A DNA stretch of 64,000 nt from Lonicera japonica (taxonomy: Eukaryota > Streptophyta > Magnoliopsida > Dipsacales > Caprifoliaceae), in the NCBI GenBank assembly GCA_021464415.1, contig JAKCWG010000344.1, positions 1 to 64,000 of the forward strand, given 5' to 3'. A program made the position numbers and the translations under genes. The first letter of the stretch is position 1. Every line of letters starts with the position of its first letter. Shown piece after piece: positions 12,344 to 24,808 of the stretch. Under the pieces are notes generated by a model, which had not been told where the DNA came from, ran no database searches, and saw nothing but the letters and a program-made list of their open reading frames with translations.

Positions 12344-15300
12344 ATGGCAACCGTGTCTGGAAAGTTGTTTGTGGGAGGAATTTCACAGCCTACAAGCGCA
12401 GAGATACTGAGAGATCACTTTAGCAAATATGGAAAACTTAAAGAATATGAGGTTATTAGAGACAGAATCACTCGCCAAAGCAGGGGGTTCGGTTTCGTTG
12501 CATTCGCAGACCCATCTCTGGCCAATAGAGCCCTTGAAGAAGATCACATCATTCTTGGAAGAAAGGTTAGAATAATGCATCCCCCTTTATACTCTTTTAG
12601 TTTTTCGGTTTTTAACATGATTTTATCTGGTTCATTTTGGGTTTATGTTTTCTCTTCTTCAATACATGTGCTTATATGTTAAGTTTTGATGATCGTTGGT
12701 TTACCGTTTACGTTTTCTTTGACTTTATGTGAACTGGTTTTTGTATTTGAAATATATAACTAAATTAGGTAATTCTAATGTGTTGATGGCATAATTAATG
12801 TACCAAATAAATTATATGCAGTTAATTAGTTCTAAATCAGGGTGTCTTAAAAATTAATGGGTCTGATTTGGTGTGGTTCTGTTTGAAAACGTTGTTGGTT
12901 GGTTTTGATGGGTTTTTACGAAATAATTGTTGCTCAGTTGGATTTTCTTTGAAAATTGAAATTTATTGTTATGTTAGAACCATTGTTTGGTCTAATCAGG
13001 TTCTTTATTGATGAAAGTATGTTGTGTTTGAATTTGCAGAAAATCTGTGTTTGGTTGCCGAGAAATTTTATTTCAGATTATTTTTCTGGGCAATAAGACC
13101 CAGCTCATTGATTTTCTAGACAATCCAACACCATACACACCCTTTCTAATTGCTGTGGAAATAGTGCAATACAGATATTCCCCTTAATCTGTTATAATTC
13201 TTTTTAATTTTTTTTAAGAAAAGGGATATCTAAGTCTCTTCCTTTTAATTATTCCCTCAAACTCTCCTAGTGAGATTTAAATCTGGGATCTCTCCCAATT
13301 GGTTAAGTGCACTTGCTCAAATAATATTTTCCAAGTTAAAGGAAGAATAATTTAATAATGTCGTGTGCATACCAAAAGTGCTCCTCATACTTAATAAATG
13401 ACAAAGAAAGAGAAAATGGGGAACCTCTAGTACAAAAGTGTGCCACCAAAATTTCTTTACTATTTTGCAATGAACTTTAAGACAAATTGAATAGAGGGCA
13501 GATATAGGATCCAATTAGAGTGTTGTACATAAGAAAAGAAAAAGAAGTATAAGAAAGAGGACAGGTAGAAGAGATGAATATAGAGTGGAGATTTAAAAAT
13601 TTATGACTTTCCTCTTTTTTTTCTCCAAACCACATGGGTAGTTTCGGTATGAAATATTTTTTGGGCGCAGGAGGTAAGGAGGGGAGCGCGAATACCGCTG
13701 CCCTAGAGAACGGGTCCAAACTAAAATCTTTAATTGGTTATGATGCCAAAAGAATATATGTACGCTAAGGCTTCCCTCAAACTGTACTCAGTCCGGCTTC
13801 AAACATAGCACTTTTATCTTCATCACCACCCCGCATGCATGCGTTTGCACTATTTTTCATTTTCCCCCTCCTAATGGTCTACTCGGCTTTTACTTTTGTG
13901 CATGCATAAGATTCCCCCCCCCAAGCTTTGTGCATAGCTTTACATAGAATTAATAATTATAGTTTTTAATCAATTTATACTACACCCCATTAGGTGTCCA
14001 AATTGTGTTCTATACTCTGTTTGGTGTCCAATGGATGCCTGTATTACGTTTGAGTGTAAACGACAATTTTGTCGAATTTATGTTTAAGATTGAACTATTC
14101 TATGCAACGGGGAAATGTACTATCTAACCAAACTGTTGTAGTGCTTTATATATAGTATAAAGACATAACTATACTATATTTTTACCTCAGTGCCTCAGTG
14201 GGGTTGCTTTTACCCAAAAATTCCTATTTCATTGCTATTAAAACAAGAATATTTTTGCCCAATTAATTGTTTAATATTTAAAATTTTCTAAGATATATCT
14301 TCGAGTGATGTTGTAATTAATCCATTTACTTTGCTCAACACAACACCACTAGTAGTTTTTGAAACTGTTTCTCTCGAGTGATGTGATAAGCAAAGTAAAT
14401 GGATTAATTGTTTATCTCTCTCTGTGTATTATCTCTTCTTCTTATTATGTGATTTATCTTTTTAAAATCAGCATTTGTAATTGCCTTGTACATATTGATA
14501 TAAATGTGTGAATTATTGGAAAATAATATTTTCGGGGATTCTTACCGTTGTGCTGCTAAAAAAAATGTAACATAAAGTCAAACTAAATACTCTCCCATCT
14601 CAAGTTAATAATTTCAAATCGAAATTTAACACATTTTTAAAAACATCAATTTCAAAATTGTAGGAAAAAAAATACAACTTGTTAGACTTGGTATATTAAT
14701 TATGTTCCAAAATGAAAATGAAACTATTAACTGAGACGTCTTGAAAACAAAAACTATTAGTTTGAGAAAGAGGAAGTATAATAGAGTAATAGACCATTCA
14801 AAAAGAAAAAATCAATAGTGCCTCAAGTCAAAAAAATAAAAATTATATGAAGCAGTCTAAAACCAAACAATACGAATGTGTAGGTCCGTCCAAGTGGTGA
14901 AAGACCCCACCCTAAGTTGAAATTTTTTAGTTTTGATTCTCACTAGCATATATTTTCGATTGTCACAAAGTGGGTTTGCTAAAAAATATATAAAATTATT
15001 GATAAAATAAATAATTGACTGCCACCAGATTGATAATGACAAAAGAAAATGAAGTTGTAGCAGCATATAAATAAATGAGAATAGAAAATAAAAGAGAACA
15101 ACTTTAAATTGTTTTGATTACAGAATAACGAGATTGGAAAAAAAAAATAGGATGAAAACAAAACAAAATTTGGAGTAGAAGTTACCCGTTGGTTTGGATC
15201 GAAGAAAAAAAAAAGTGTAGGAGTTTATATGAAACCATTTCGGACATATTAGATTCTCCTTGGCAACTGAAATTGTGACCCACTGAAATGGGCAAAATGG

Positions 15301-16377
15301 TCCTTAAACTTGGGAATTGGGACAAATTTTATCATGTGACTTTAATTAATTTAAATAGCTACATGTGATTCCCATGCATGAATCATATCTTGATGATAAA
15401 AGCTCATAAACTCTGTAACTTGTAAAAAACAAACCCAGATATTCCAATAAAAAAAAACAAATTCCAAAATTCGAAAGGCATATATTATTACAAAGGGGTT
15501 CACTGGTTTCTTCATGATTTTCTAAATTTGCTATGTGAGTCTCTTATGTTATTTTTATGTTAAATATTGAGTATCATACAGGTAGAGGTGAGACTTGCTA
15601 AACCAAAAGAGGAATACTCAAACCAATGGCAATTGCAGAGGAATCAGACAAGCCAAATTGTGGGTTGCAATACTCATGTTAATAAAAGGAAAATATTTGT
15701 AGGTGGTTTACCACATAACTTGACAGATGGAGAATTGAAGAGTTACTTTGATAGTTTTGGTACTGTTGTGGACGCGGTTGTGATACATGACAAAGAGTAT
15801 AACAAGCCTAGGGGATTCGGTTTTGTTACTTTTGATTCAAAGGAGGCTGTAGAGAGTGTCTTAAAAAGGAGTTTTCACAAATTGAATAATAGGCGCGTTG
15901 AAGTAAAGAGGGCCGTGCCTAAGGAGGATATGAGCAATGTGCATAAGCTTAGTTTTAATAATTTGAGGGTCGCGTTTAACGATATAAATAGTGCAAATAA
16001 ATGCATATTATAATACTTATATGGATGGCGGAAGTGGGCCTATGTGTAGCCCTACTAATTTTGTAGCTTATACTTCACATCATTGGCCATATGTTGATAG
16101 CTTTTATGGAGATTTGAACTTTTATGCAAATCCGTTGTTTTATCCTACTTGTCTCAACTGTGGGGTCTCGTATGGCTGGGTTAGCACTAGCAGACCTGAT
16201 TCAACCTTTTATAACACGCATATGTCTCAACCGCATCATGCTATAAAATTGGAAAGCAATGTTGTAGAAAATCAGAATGGAGCAAATCAAAAGGAAAGCA
16301 ATGCTAATGAAGTTGGTAAGGAATGCAAGGTTGTGGGAAGTCACAAGAAAAGCTATGCTGATGGAAAATGCAGGTGA
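12344..16377 (+). CDS. Two-RRM RNA-binding protein (hnRNP-like), with an apparent one-base frameshift
   Basis: Exon 1 is 12344-12565 and exon 2 starts at 15582 after a 3-kb intron; GT-AG borders keep frame. RRM1 has RNP2 K-L-F-V-G-G (residues 7-12) and RNP1 R-G-F-G-F-V-A-F (47-54). RRM2 has R-K-I-F-V-G-G (about 110-116) and R-G-F-G-F-V-T-F (151-158). Two tandem RRMs, with the intron at the end of RRM1, match plant hnRNP1/DAZAP1-like proteins that bind pre-mRNA or mRNA. The frame stops at 16011-16013, but the next frame (from about 15991) stays open to 16377 and reads as a Tyr-rich C-terminal region. One extra A in the A-rich run at 15996-16001 would explain the break. The last codons overlap a donor (16374) that could splice to 17210 and add one residue before a stop. 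Either a recent pseudogene, a truncated allele or a sequence error. Confidence 0.8.
14590..14776. mobile_element. Stowaway-like MITE in the RRM-gene intron
   Basis: TA is present on both sides (14588-14589 and 14777-14778), as in Stowaway/Tc1-mariner elements. The start CTCTCCCATCTCAAGTTAAT and the reverse complement of the end, CTTCCTCTTTCTCAAACTAA, are alike and carry the CTCAA(G/A) core of this family. It is 187 bases long and non-coding. Confidence 0.65.
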
Positions 16378-17861
16378 GTCAATTTTACGTAATTCTGGTT
16401 AATTGTATATGATTGTAAGTTAGAGCTATATATTAAATAAGATTATAATTCTACAGTTAATCCCAATTCCGTAATTCTATTGTTTGGCTCATGTATTGAA
16501 TTCATTGAGAATTCTAGATGAAGCTTATGCTGACGTTTGAGTCCCTCGTGAATCTTGAACAGTTCAATGCACACTCTTGGCTAGGTAATTTTATGCTAAA
16601 CTATATGTTATTTAAATATAAATGAAAATCCGAGAAATGTTCAATATAATTTAATAGTTTCAGCTATTAGAAAAAAGATTATCTCATTAACATTAAAATA
16701 AAATAAAATTATGAGTACTGTTGTATGCATGCATAAAAAATGATTGTGTATTCAAAATTTGCATAAATTTTGACGGGTGTCTTAAACTCTTTTTTGGTCA
16801 TAAAGAAAATTGAATTTAACACATTCAGTACTAACTTCGACGCAATCAATTATTACGAAGAAAAAAATTGCCCTTATCTCATGAGGAGGAAAGGACAAAG
16901 AAAATAGTCTCTGTCTTTAACGACCTTAAAACTTTTTTTCTTTTTCTTTTTATTGTTGTGATATTTCAGACCTTGATTAGTCATATATTATACTCAAATT
17001 GGTGTAAAATATATAAAAAAAAAAAAAAGTGAGAAAATCAAACACGAACTTTTAGTTTGAGAGAGAGAATTCACAGTTATATAATAAAAACTGCCTGAAT
17101 TGTTAATTAATTATATTTTGACTCTCCTCCCAGTTTTGTATTCTCTTTTCTTTTTGTATATAAATTAATTTATATATGAGTGTATTCATTTATGCCTAAT
17201 GGATGCAGGTCATAAGTCTTCCGTTTGGACTCAACTACGGTCCAGGGTTCATGAAGTAATACAGACATAATTAACAGTTCCATCCGTTTTCTCCTCCACT
17301 GTTCATCATATTTTAGGCTTGATTGTTTTTGTTTGTTTGTTTGTTTGTTAGGCGTTTTATTTTAAACATGCATATATATATATATATATATCACACACAT
17401 ACACATACACATATACATCTGAATGTGTAGTTGAACTTTTTCTTTATCATGGGATGTGACGATGAATTTTATTTTTTTTAAAATTTATTCTATATATATT
17501 TTAATGAGATAATGGGTTATAAGGTCTCGCTCCGTAATGTGTTGTAACTCTAAGGACGGATTCATGTTTAATAAAGAGAAGTAGTACTAATTTCATAATT
17601 TGGTTTTACAATAAGGACACTTTTCATAATATTAATTTATTTTAAGGAAAATGATAAATGTTGATGGACAAAACTACCCTACTATATCATTTATTCTAAT
17701 TATACAAAAAACATATTATTCTCTCTTACATACACATAGTTTAGAGAGAGAAAACAAAAAATAAGAGAAAAGAGAAGTTGTCTCACCACCACCACCACCA
17801 CCACCACCACCTTACTCTCCGGTCGTATCTCCGAGAGGATCATCGTTCTCATCATCATCAT

Positions 17862-17892
<31 letters not shown>

Positions 17893-18221
17893 TTCTTTTT
17901 TTTTAGATCTACAATAGTAAAACATATATAACTTTTGATTAAACCGTTGGATTTGGCTAATTTTTGGATATGTTGTTCGGAAGACAAAGTTACTATTATT
18001 GCGCGAAAAATTAAGACGATCAGAAGTCGTTTTGCTATCGAAATCGATCAATTTTGACAGTCCAGCGGGATTTGAAAAAAAAATATGATTGTAACTCTTT
18101 TTTTTTTTTTTTTTTACGAACCCTACGTCAATCCATATCTATATACATATAAATAAATTGAGTGGATGTTGATCTCATCAATTTTGTTGTTCTCTATTTT
18201 GTAATGGTTCTAAAATTATTT
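16378..18221. other. AT-rich flank with simple repeats; possible 3' exon of the RRM gene near 17210
   Basis: No gene is supported apart from a possible short terminal exon of the RRM gene at 17210 onward (acceptor TGCAG, stop almost at once). Simple repeats include TA at about 17371-17392, CAC triplets at 17783-17813, TTC triplets at about 17860-17890 and a T run near 18097-18114. The stretch 17700-18130 is moderately complex and may be the left part of the repeat unit that carries the minisatellite. The minus-strand frame there is only homopolymeric Val and Lys runs from the triplets. Confidence 0.55.
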
Positions 18222-18900
18222 TAGCACCTTTTGATTTGTTGTTCAAGTGATGTTATCTTATGGTTGTTGTTCAGAATGTGCTAAATGCATTTAGCACCTT
18301 CTGGTTGTTGTCTAGATGGTGCTAAATGCATGTAGCACCCTTTGGTTACTGTCCAGATGGTGCTAAATACATTTAGCACCTTCTGGTTATGGTGCTTATT
18401 GTATTTAGCACCTTCTGGTTGCTGTCCAGAGGGTGCTAAATGCATTTAGCACCTTCTGGTTGCTCTCTAGAGGGTGCTAAATGCATTTAGTATATTTTGG
18501 TTGTGGCGCTAAATGCATTTAGCACCTTATTGTTGCTGTCTAGCAGGTGCTAAATGCATTTAGCACCCTCTGGTTGCTGTCCAGGGGGTGCTAAATGCAT
18601 TTAGCACCCTCTGGTTGCTGTCCAGCTGGTGCTAAATGCATTTAGCACCCTCTGGTTGCTGTCCAGCGGGTGCTAAATGCATTTAGCACCTTCTGGTTAT
18701 GGTGCTAAATGCATTTAGCACCCTCTGGTTGCTGTCCAGGGGGTGCTAAACGCATTTAGCACATTCTGGTTGCTGTCCAGAGGGTGCTAAATGTATTTAG
18801 CACCTTCTGTCTTTTTGGTTGTAGTGCTAAATGCATTTAGCACCCTTTAGTTGCTGTGCAGGGGGTGCTAAATGCATTTAGCACATTCTGGTTGTTGTTG
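18222..18900. repeat. Palindromic minisatellite, 16 copies, mostly 41-base units
   Basis: Sixteen copies of a core made of GGTGCTAAATG followed directly by its own reverse complement CATTTAGCACC. Copies start near 18277, 18318, 18359, 18391, 18432, 18473, 18505, 18546, 18587, 18628, 18669, 18701, 18742, 18783, 18824 and 18864. The usual period is 41 bases; three shorter units are about 32 bases. The spacer, CTCTGGTTGCTGTCCAGAG with variants, is also self-complementary (CTCTGG and CCAGAG around a 7-base loop). The unit length is not a multiple of three, so the array is not coding. The first copies are the most degenerate, the middle ones nearly identical. Confidence 0.97.
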
Positions 18901-19461
18901 GTGTTATAATGAGACGATATTATAAGGAAGGGGTATTGGTGTCTTTTTTGTATAGTACCCTTAATTTACATAACTAATTTTTAAATATCCTTTATAATTA
19001 TATTATTATTATAATGAGCTCTTATACCTAATTGCCTCTATTTTAATTTGGTGAGATTTTTCTTTCTAGGCGTGCATCACCTGTCTTGTTTTCCAGGGTG
19101 GACCCAGCTTTGGGCCAATCGGAATTGTGGCTCAGCCCAAACTTTCATGATTAGTGTTGTAATATGGTTTTTTTTTTTTTAGTCCAGTCCGGTATATCAT
19201 AATTTAATATAATAAAATATTGTCATTAGACCACCTTTTTAATAATGCTTGGGCCTGCCTTTGGATTTGTTCGGTTTCTTATGCCATATGAGGTTAAAGG
19301 TGTTATTCATGCGGGTTAGAATTTTTTTTTTTAAGATTAAAAGAGAGATTTAAATAATTTTTTACTTAATTTTTTAAAAAAAATTGCCAAAAATAAATTT
19401 AACTGGACAAAATCTTTTCACAGCCAAACAGATATGGGTGCATTGACGAATATAGAAATTA
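18901..19461. other. AT-rich intergenic DNA, no gene seen
   Basis: Immediately after the array there is a short stretch that may belong to the same repeat family, then AT-rich sequence with T runs. No reading frame or RNA gene is supported. Confidence 0.5.
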
Positions 19462-19783
19462 GGCCTCGTTTGATTCACGGATTTGAGAATTCAGGAAAGG
19501 AAAGTCTTTCCTTTCTTTTGTTTGGTATGCACAAATTTCGGAAACACTTTTTTGACGAAGGGAAAAGTAAGGAGTAAAACAACTTTTCTCAAAACTCATG
19601 AGATTGATTTTTTCATGTGATTTTCATGTATTTATTACAAAAAATTTAGACAAAAATACATTTACTTAAATATTTTTCATGTTTTACCAAACACAAGAAA
19701 GAAAACTTAACATAAAATTTCGTTTCCCATCTTCATATGAAAAACAAGGGAATTAATTTCCCTTCTGCGAACCAAACGAAGTA
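19462..19783. mobile_element. Tourist-like MITE
   Basis: TTA is duplicated at 19459-19461 and 19784-19786. The start GGCCTCGTTTGATTC and the reverse complement of the end, TACTTCGTTTGGTTC, share the CGTTTG core of plant Tourist and Harbinger elements. The interior has self-complementary GAAAGG/CCTTTC stretches and no coding potential. Length 322 bases. Confidence 0.65.
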
Positions 19784-20033
19784 TTAGTGTATGTGATTCG
19801 TAAGTTAGTTAATGTAAATATATATATAATTAGTAAACAAACGGTGTTATGTCTAAAAAAATATGTGATGGATGTGGTTTGATCATTCGGTCAAGTTATT
19901 TTTTCTAATAATATTCTCTAACTTATGAAAGATGAACCTTATGGTAGCCAAAATTTGTTCTAAATAGATTAAATTGATCTGAGAAATATGGGACAATTAA
20001 TGGTATTAACTATTAAATCAGTGGGAAGTAATT

Positions 20034-21420
20034 TAGGAGTGGCTTTGGTACAATACTATATCATACCAAGTGTACCGTGTACCGTACCAAAAATTTAGTA
20101 CACCGAAATTTATTACCATTGCCATACCTTTAATAGAGCTATGATGGGAAGTAATGGTGTAAATATTTAGGATAGATGATTAACTATATAGTCGGTGTTG
20201 ATTAACTTAATTAAAATAGAGCTATGATGAGTTGGCAATGTGAATGGCACATCAACATCATATCAATTTAGATAATCCACACAATAAATTAGAGAAATTA
20301 TAGAGGAGGTTCGACTCCTAAGTGATGGAGACTACTCTTTTTTTGTAAAAAGGCTCAAAGCTTTGAGAGTCTTTTATAAATAATAATAGTGTAGAGTATA
20401 GTTCTGATTACAAATGGATGAGCACTTCAAGCTGGTCTAACTATTTTTTTTTTTTGTTTTGGTCTAACTATTATTGGGTGGTTTTAAACACATCAACTTG
20501 TTTTGTCAATACATTCACGTTTTAGAGCTTTATGAAGTTTATTCACATTGGTCATTAAGTTCACCCACGTTCTGGGATAAACTTACAAAAAAGAATCATT
20601 ATTAATTCCATTACCATTTCAGTACACCCACATACTGTACATTACGATACATTACCAAAAAATCAATCCTTAAAAAAATATATTGAAACTAGATAGTCAA
20701 AAGTGAGCATTTTTTACTAAAACAAAACAATTAATTTATTTGTACTTGCCTTTAATTAAGTTTATGCAATCGATTGTTCCAAGAACACTAAACCATGTAT
20801 GAATATTATTGCATTATAAATTATAATCAACTCATACACATCTATCAAATACTTGGAAGCTGAAGAATTAAAGTTTAATATGATTAGAAAAAAATGAAAA
20901 TAAATATTTGAACTGGTCCAAAGGGCTAGGATGGTGGTGGTGGTGGGATGGTGATGGTGTAGTGGCCGGGGCAGTGGTGGGGTGGCAGTGTTTGTGGCGT
21001 GGCAGATTTGAGAGAAGTAAAGAGAAAGAGCCAAATAGGATTAAAAGAGAGAGAGCAGCGGTGGATGTGTGGTGAAAGTGAAACATAAATTAGAATATTA
21101 GATAAAGAGATAAAGGAATTGATAGATCCACACCGTTCATCTATTTCATCTAATGGAGTAATAGTAATTTAGTATTATTTTAATATTTGGTATAATAGCA
21201 TAATTGGTGTGGTACGATACGGTATATTACCAAAATTTCGGTACGATACGGTATACTATCGGTAATGAGTTTAAATACCGATACCGTGCCAAAACAATTT
21301 GGTATGGTACAATACCAATTAGTATTGTATCATTATCAAATTTCGATATATTTTAGTAATTGTTTGGTTTGGTATGGATTGGTATGACATAAATGATATA
21401 TTTTTTCACCCCCAACGAAG
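20034..21420. repeat. Possible element with GGTAC-rich inverted arms
   Basis: The stretch 20040-20135 is rich in TACCA, GTACCGT and CATACC. The stretch 21190-21400 is rich in the complementary TGGTA, ACGGTA and GGTATG on the same strand, so the two arms are inverted relative to each other. Similar motifs recur near 20620-20660. The arms are degenerate and I found no clean ends or target duplication, so element status is uncertain. DNA between the arms includes GGTGGT-rich sequence at about 20930-21000. Confidence 0.35.
20868..21086 (-). CDS. Candidate small secreted His/Pro-rich protein, doubtful
   Basis: A 72-residue minus-strand frame begins with a short polar stretch, then a strongly hydrophobic run (A-L-S-L-L-I-L-F-G-S-F-S-L-L-L) that looks like a signal peptide. 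It continues with a Thr/Pro/His-rich part including five histidines in a row. I do not recognise the family; no known plant peptide-hormone motif is present. The His-rich part comes from a GTGGTG-type simple repeat, which weakens the case, and it lies between the inverted arms noted at 20034-21420. It could equally be chance. Confidence 0.2.
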   Translation of the reverse strand: MFHFHHTSTAALSLLILFGSFSLLLSNLPRHKHCHPTTAPATTPSPSHHHHHPSPLDQFKYLFSFFSNHIKL

Positions 21421-22169
21421 TATGGTTGTCAACTTGTCATATTCAATACGAGAATTCCCGAGTCAAATTTGGGTTAAAGATTATACTCCAAATGGCAAAA
21501 CAAGCACTTGATAGGTTAATGTGATATGTTTGAAAGAGACACGGTAGAATTGGTTTTTTACCGGACGCGTTCCTGTTCAATTTATATGAAATTAATTTAG
21601 CTTGCTTGATTTCACTCATCTGTCAAATTATTGGGCTATTTAGTCGTAATGGTATTAGACCACTTATTCACACAGAGCGTTCCATATTCGATTCTTGTCT
21701 TCCTTCTCCTTCCTCGTAAATTACCCATATTTATCCATCTATATAAAAAAAAAAAAAAATTCCTTTGTCCTTTTATCATTATATATATAGATATAGATAT
21801 AGATATAGATATAGATGGGAAGGTCATTGTAGGCAACAGACATGAAATGAAAAAAGGCAGGTCCTTTTAGGTGAAAAAATTGGAGTTATCTTTGAAAAAA
21901 GAACCCATCAATTACTGTTGCTAACTATTGAATAGTTTTCTTAATTTAAAGAGAAATAGCAGAGCCTATATGGAGGTCCTAGGATTGGAGGGGCCGGGTA
22001 TTTGGTTGGTTGCCTTTGCCTTTGCCTTGCCATTCCTTGGGGTTTTGCTGCTGCTATTATTAGTATTATTAGTATTATTATTATATAGTATATTAGTTTG
22101 CATCAAGCTGCAGCTGCTCTGGCCTACTACTTTTCTTCTTCTTAGATGTTTTCTGTGCTTGTGATACAA

Positions 22170-22209
<40 letters not shown>

Positions 22210-24000
22210 GGAGAAAGAAACAAAAGACATGCACTAAAACAAAATAATTTAAACACACTCAAAACATATATACATTGTATTTTATTTCGTTTGAAAGAGG
22301 CCTAGTGAGAAGTGGCTTTCATTCCTTAGATTCGACTATTACTATTACTGTTATTATTTTATTCATTTTTATTCTCTCTATATTTTTTTCGAAATTATTG
22401 AACATTCACTCATTCAGATAAGTAATATTATTAATAAGTTACCCCTTCATTCAACAGTAGGATTAAGTCTGCTAATTTGGGTAGTTGTATCATCCCTTTC
22501 TTTTTCATTTTTTTTTATTGCAACCATACAATTTGAACATTCTTTTTTGATACAATCAGTATAAAATTTGAACATTTTTAACTCTGAATCATCCTTCCGA
22601 AATACCAGCGAAACTTACTATTATGCTATAAAAGTCACGGTAAAAATGTAGCTATTCATATAGTCCTTAGGTTCAAGCCTTACCGTAGTAATTCCTCCCC
22701 CTTTTCTTCTCGGGACAAAAAAAAATCACTAATATATTACAAAAGAAGTGCCTCCATAAATAGCCAATTTATAGCGCATTAACAACTCTTTCTTCTTCTT
22801 TCGGCAAACAACGTATTCTTCCTTCCATTGATATGGGTGTGTGAATCAATGTGTTACTTCCCCAATAAAACATTAATTTGCCTTTTTATTTTCTTCACAT
22901 CATTTCAATTTTTATAAAGTAAATAGCAATTAATGTTCTTATATGACTCTGTTTCACACCATAAATTAATGCATTATGTTGTACATGTGTGATTGGATTA
23001 ATAATTTACAATAAGTATATAATAGTGAGGGACTATTCAAATTCTAATAATTTTAACATACAATTTCAATCTTAATTTCTTACATTTGCCTATATAATCC
23101 TCTCATTTTGTAACACACATTGGATCATCTCCACTCTCGTGCTACCTCCCTTTTCTCTTTCTCTCTTTATCTTTTTCGGTGGCTGCAAAAGAAATAATAC
23201 AACTTCATGGTACATGTAAATTCTTTTGGGATACGTTTTTAATATTTTTTTAATTAAATTTGAACATGTTTTTATTGATACAAATTAGTGGGAATTCACC
23301 TAACTTCCTTTTTCATTACAAAAATTACTAAATTACTATGTTTATATATATATATATATTCGGAAAAAAATGTGTTTCGTACTCTTTTTTTAGGAGTATT
23401 TATTCGCTATAGGGCAAACAATGAAGAAAAAGAGGAACACAAACGGCACTAACTTTTGGATTTTAATGTACGTGCTGATTTAATTGATATTGTTTATTTA
23501 ATTTAATTTTATTAATTTGTTTTGCAGGGTTTAAAAATAACATTTGACTAGTTCACACTAATTGAAAGGAAATAAAAATCATTCCTTGATGTATAAGTCA
23601 TGAAGAGGAATTTTTATTTTTTAAAAAAAAAAATTCATGTAAAAGGATTTGAAAAGCATAAATTACCATCTTATTAGACAATTGGCAATGAAAGTGGAAA
23701 TTGAAAATTTTTAGTACTCTTTTATTAAGAAGACAACTATAAATTAGGTGATGTTAACTTTTCAAAATATTTCCTTACACAGTTGAAATACTCGATTTAA
23801 GAGGGGAGTTTGACTCAATTTTCTAAAATCTTTAATTTTTTATATGTCATTTATGAAATACTTTTTTTTAAAGTGATAAATCTATTGTAAGTATAGTGTT
23901 CTCAAATTCTACTAATTAATGCACAAGTGGGAAATAGTTGTGATAAATCTATGAAATGCCATTTTTGCTTATTTTTGTGCCATACACGTGTAAAGGGTAT
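21421..24000. other. AT-rich intergenic DNA with microsatellites
   Basis: Contains an ATAGAT-type repeat at 21781-21816, a TC repeat at 22174-22206 and a TA repeat near 23345-23360. Frames at 21631-21870, 21928-22164 and 21966-22262 run through these simple repeats and show no domain. The rest is low-complexity AT-rich sequence. I see no gene. Confidence 0.55.
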
Positions 24001-24808
24001 TGATGGTGCAAATTATTAATTCAATCTACCGCGTTGACCTCGAGCTGACACGTGGCCGTCCACGTCAACTATCAGGCCTGCTTCATAGTGAGGAGCTCGG
24101 AGGAGCCCTATTAAGACTTTGTAAGAATGATAGAGCCCATCAAGAACTGGCTACCCACTCAATGGTCAATTACGTACAACAGATTGCGAAACCTGACCTC
24201 CAGAGCTCTTTCGGCGAGTTCCGAAGCTCTCTTTCGCCCAACCACTTTGCCAGAATGGTTAGCAGAAGCATATGCGACTGCCACCTGCTCTGCAAACGTG
24301 CAAAACTCCCTTCACCTTCATTAAATGCACACCAACTCCATTTAATGCACTGGAACTCATGGAGAAGCAATGTCAGAGTTGGTATTGATCGAAGTATGGC
24401 CCTAGACCTGCTCTTGCCACACGTCTCCTCCGGTCATATATAAACAAGAAGCATTTACTTCTCCCAACAACCAAGTTCCAATTGAGAAAAATCAGAAAGA
24501 AACAAGATGATCAAAACACACTACCTCAAGTGTAAGAGATAGAGACACAGAGCTCCGCAGCCTGCTCCAGGGCCCCCTAGTGAGAGAGATTAAACTGTAA
24601 GTGGCCTAGCCTTCCTCTTATTGTAATATTGAGATAATAGAATAGCTAGAGAGACTTTCGTGAATTTGTAATAATTGTTAGTTTACCATCAATACAAGGC
24701 AAACTGAGTTCCTAGCTCTATTCCACGAGGAAGGACTAACCCGTATCTTCATACGAGGCCAACTTCCTCTATAAATCCTTGACTATATTATATTCAGCAC
24801 CTTTATCA
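24001..24808 (+). mobile_element. Probable solo LTR of a retrotransposon
   Basis: The block starts TGATGGTGC and ends GCACCTTTATCA; the ends are partly complementary and give TG...CA. It is much richer in G and C than the DNA on both sides. It has a TATA box (TATATAAA at 24437-24444) placed as in an LTR promoter, followed by a transcribed-looking region. No gag or pol follows and no primer site is seen, so it would be a solo LTR left by recombination. A 5-base duplication could not be found, so the exact ends are provisional. The 147-codon frame inside it (24000-24443) shows no domain and is likely chance. Confidence 0.5.

Noticed and set aside
17700..17987. 95-codon minus-strand frame with Lys and Val runs
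   Set aside because: It is the translation of TTC and CAC triplet repeats; no domain and no codon character.
18222..18900. CRISPR array
   Set aside because: The spacers are themselves repeated, the context is plant nuclear DNA, and there are no cas genes.
24000..24443. 147-codon plus-strand frame
   Set aside because: It starts on the edge of the LTR-like block, overlaps its promoter region, and shows no domain.
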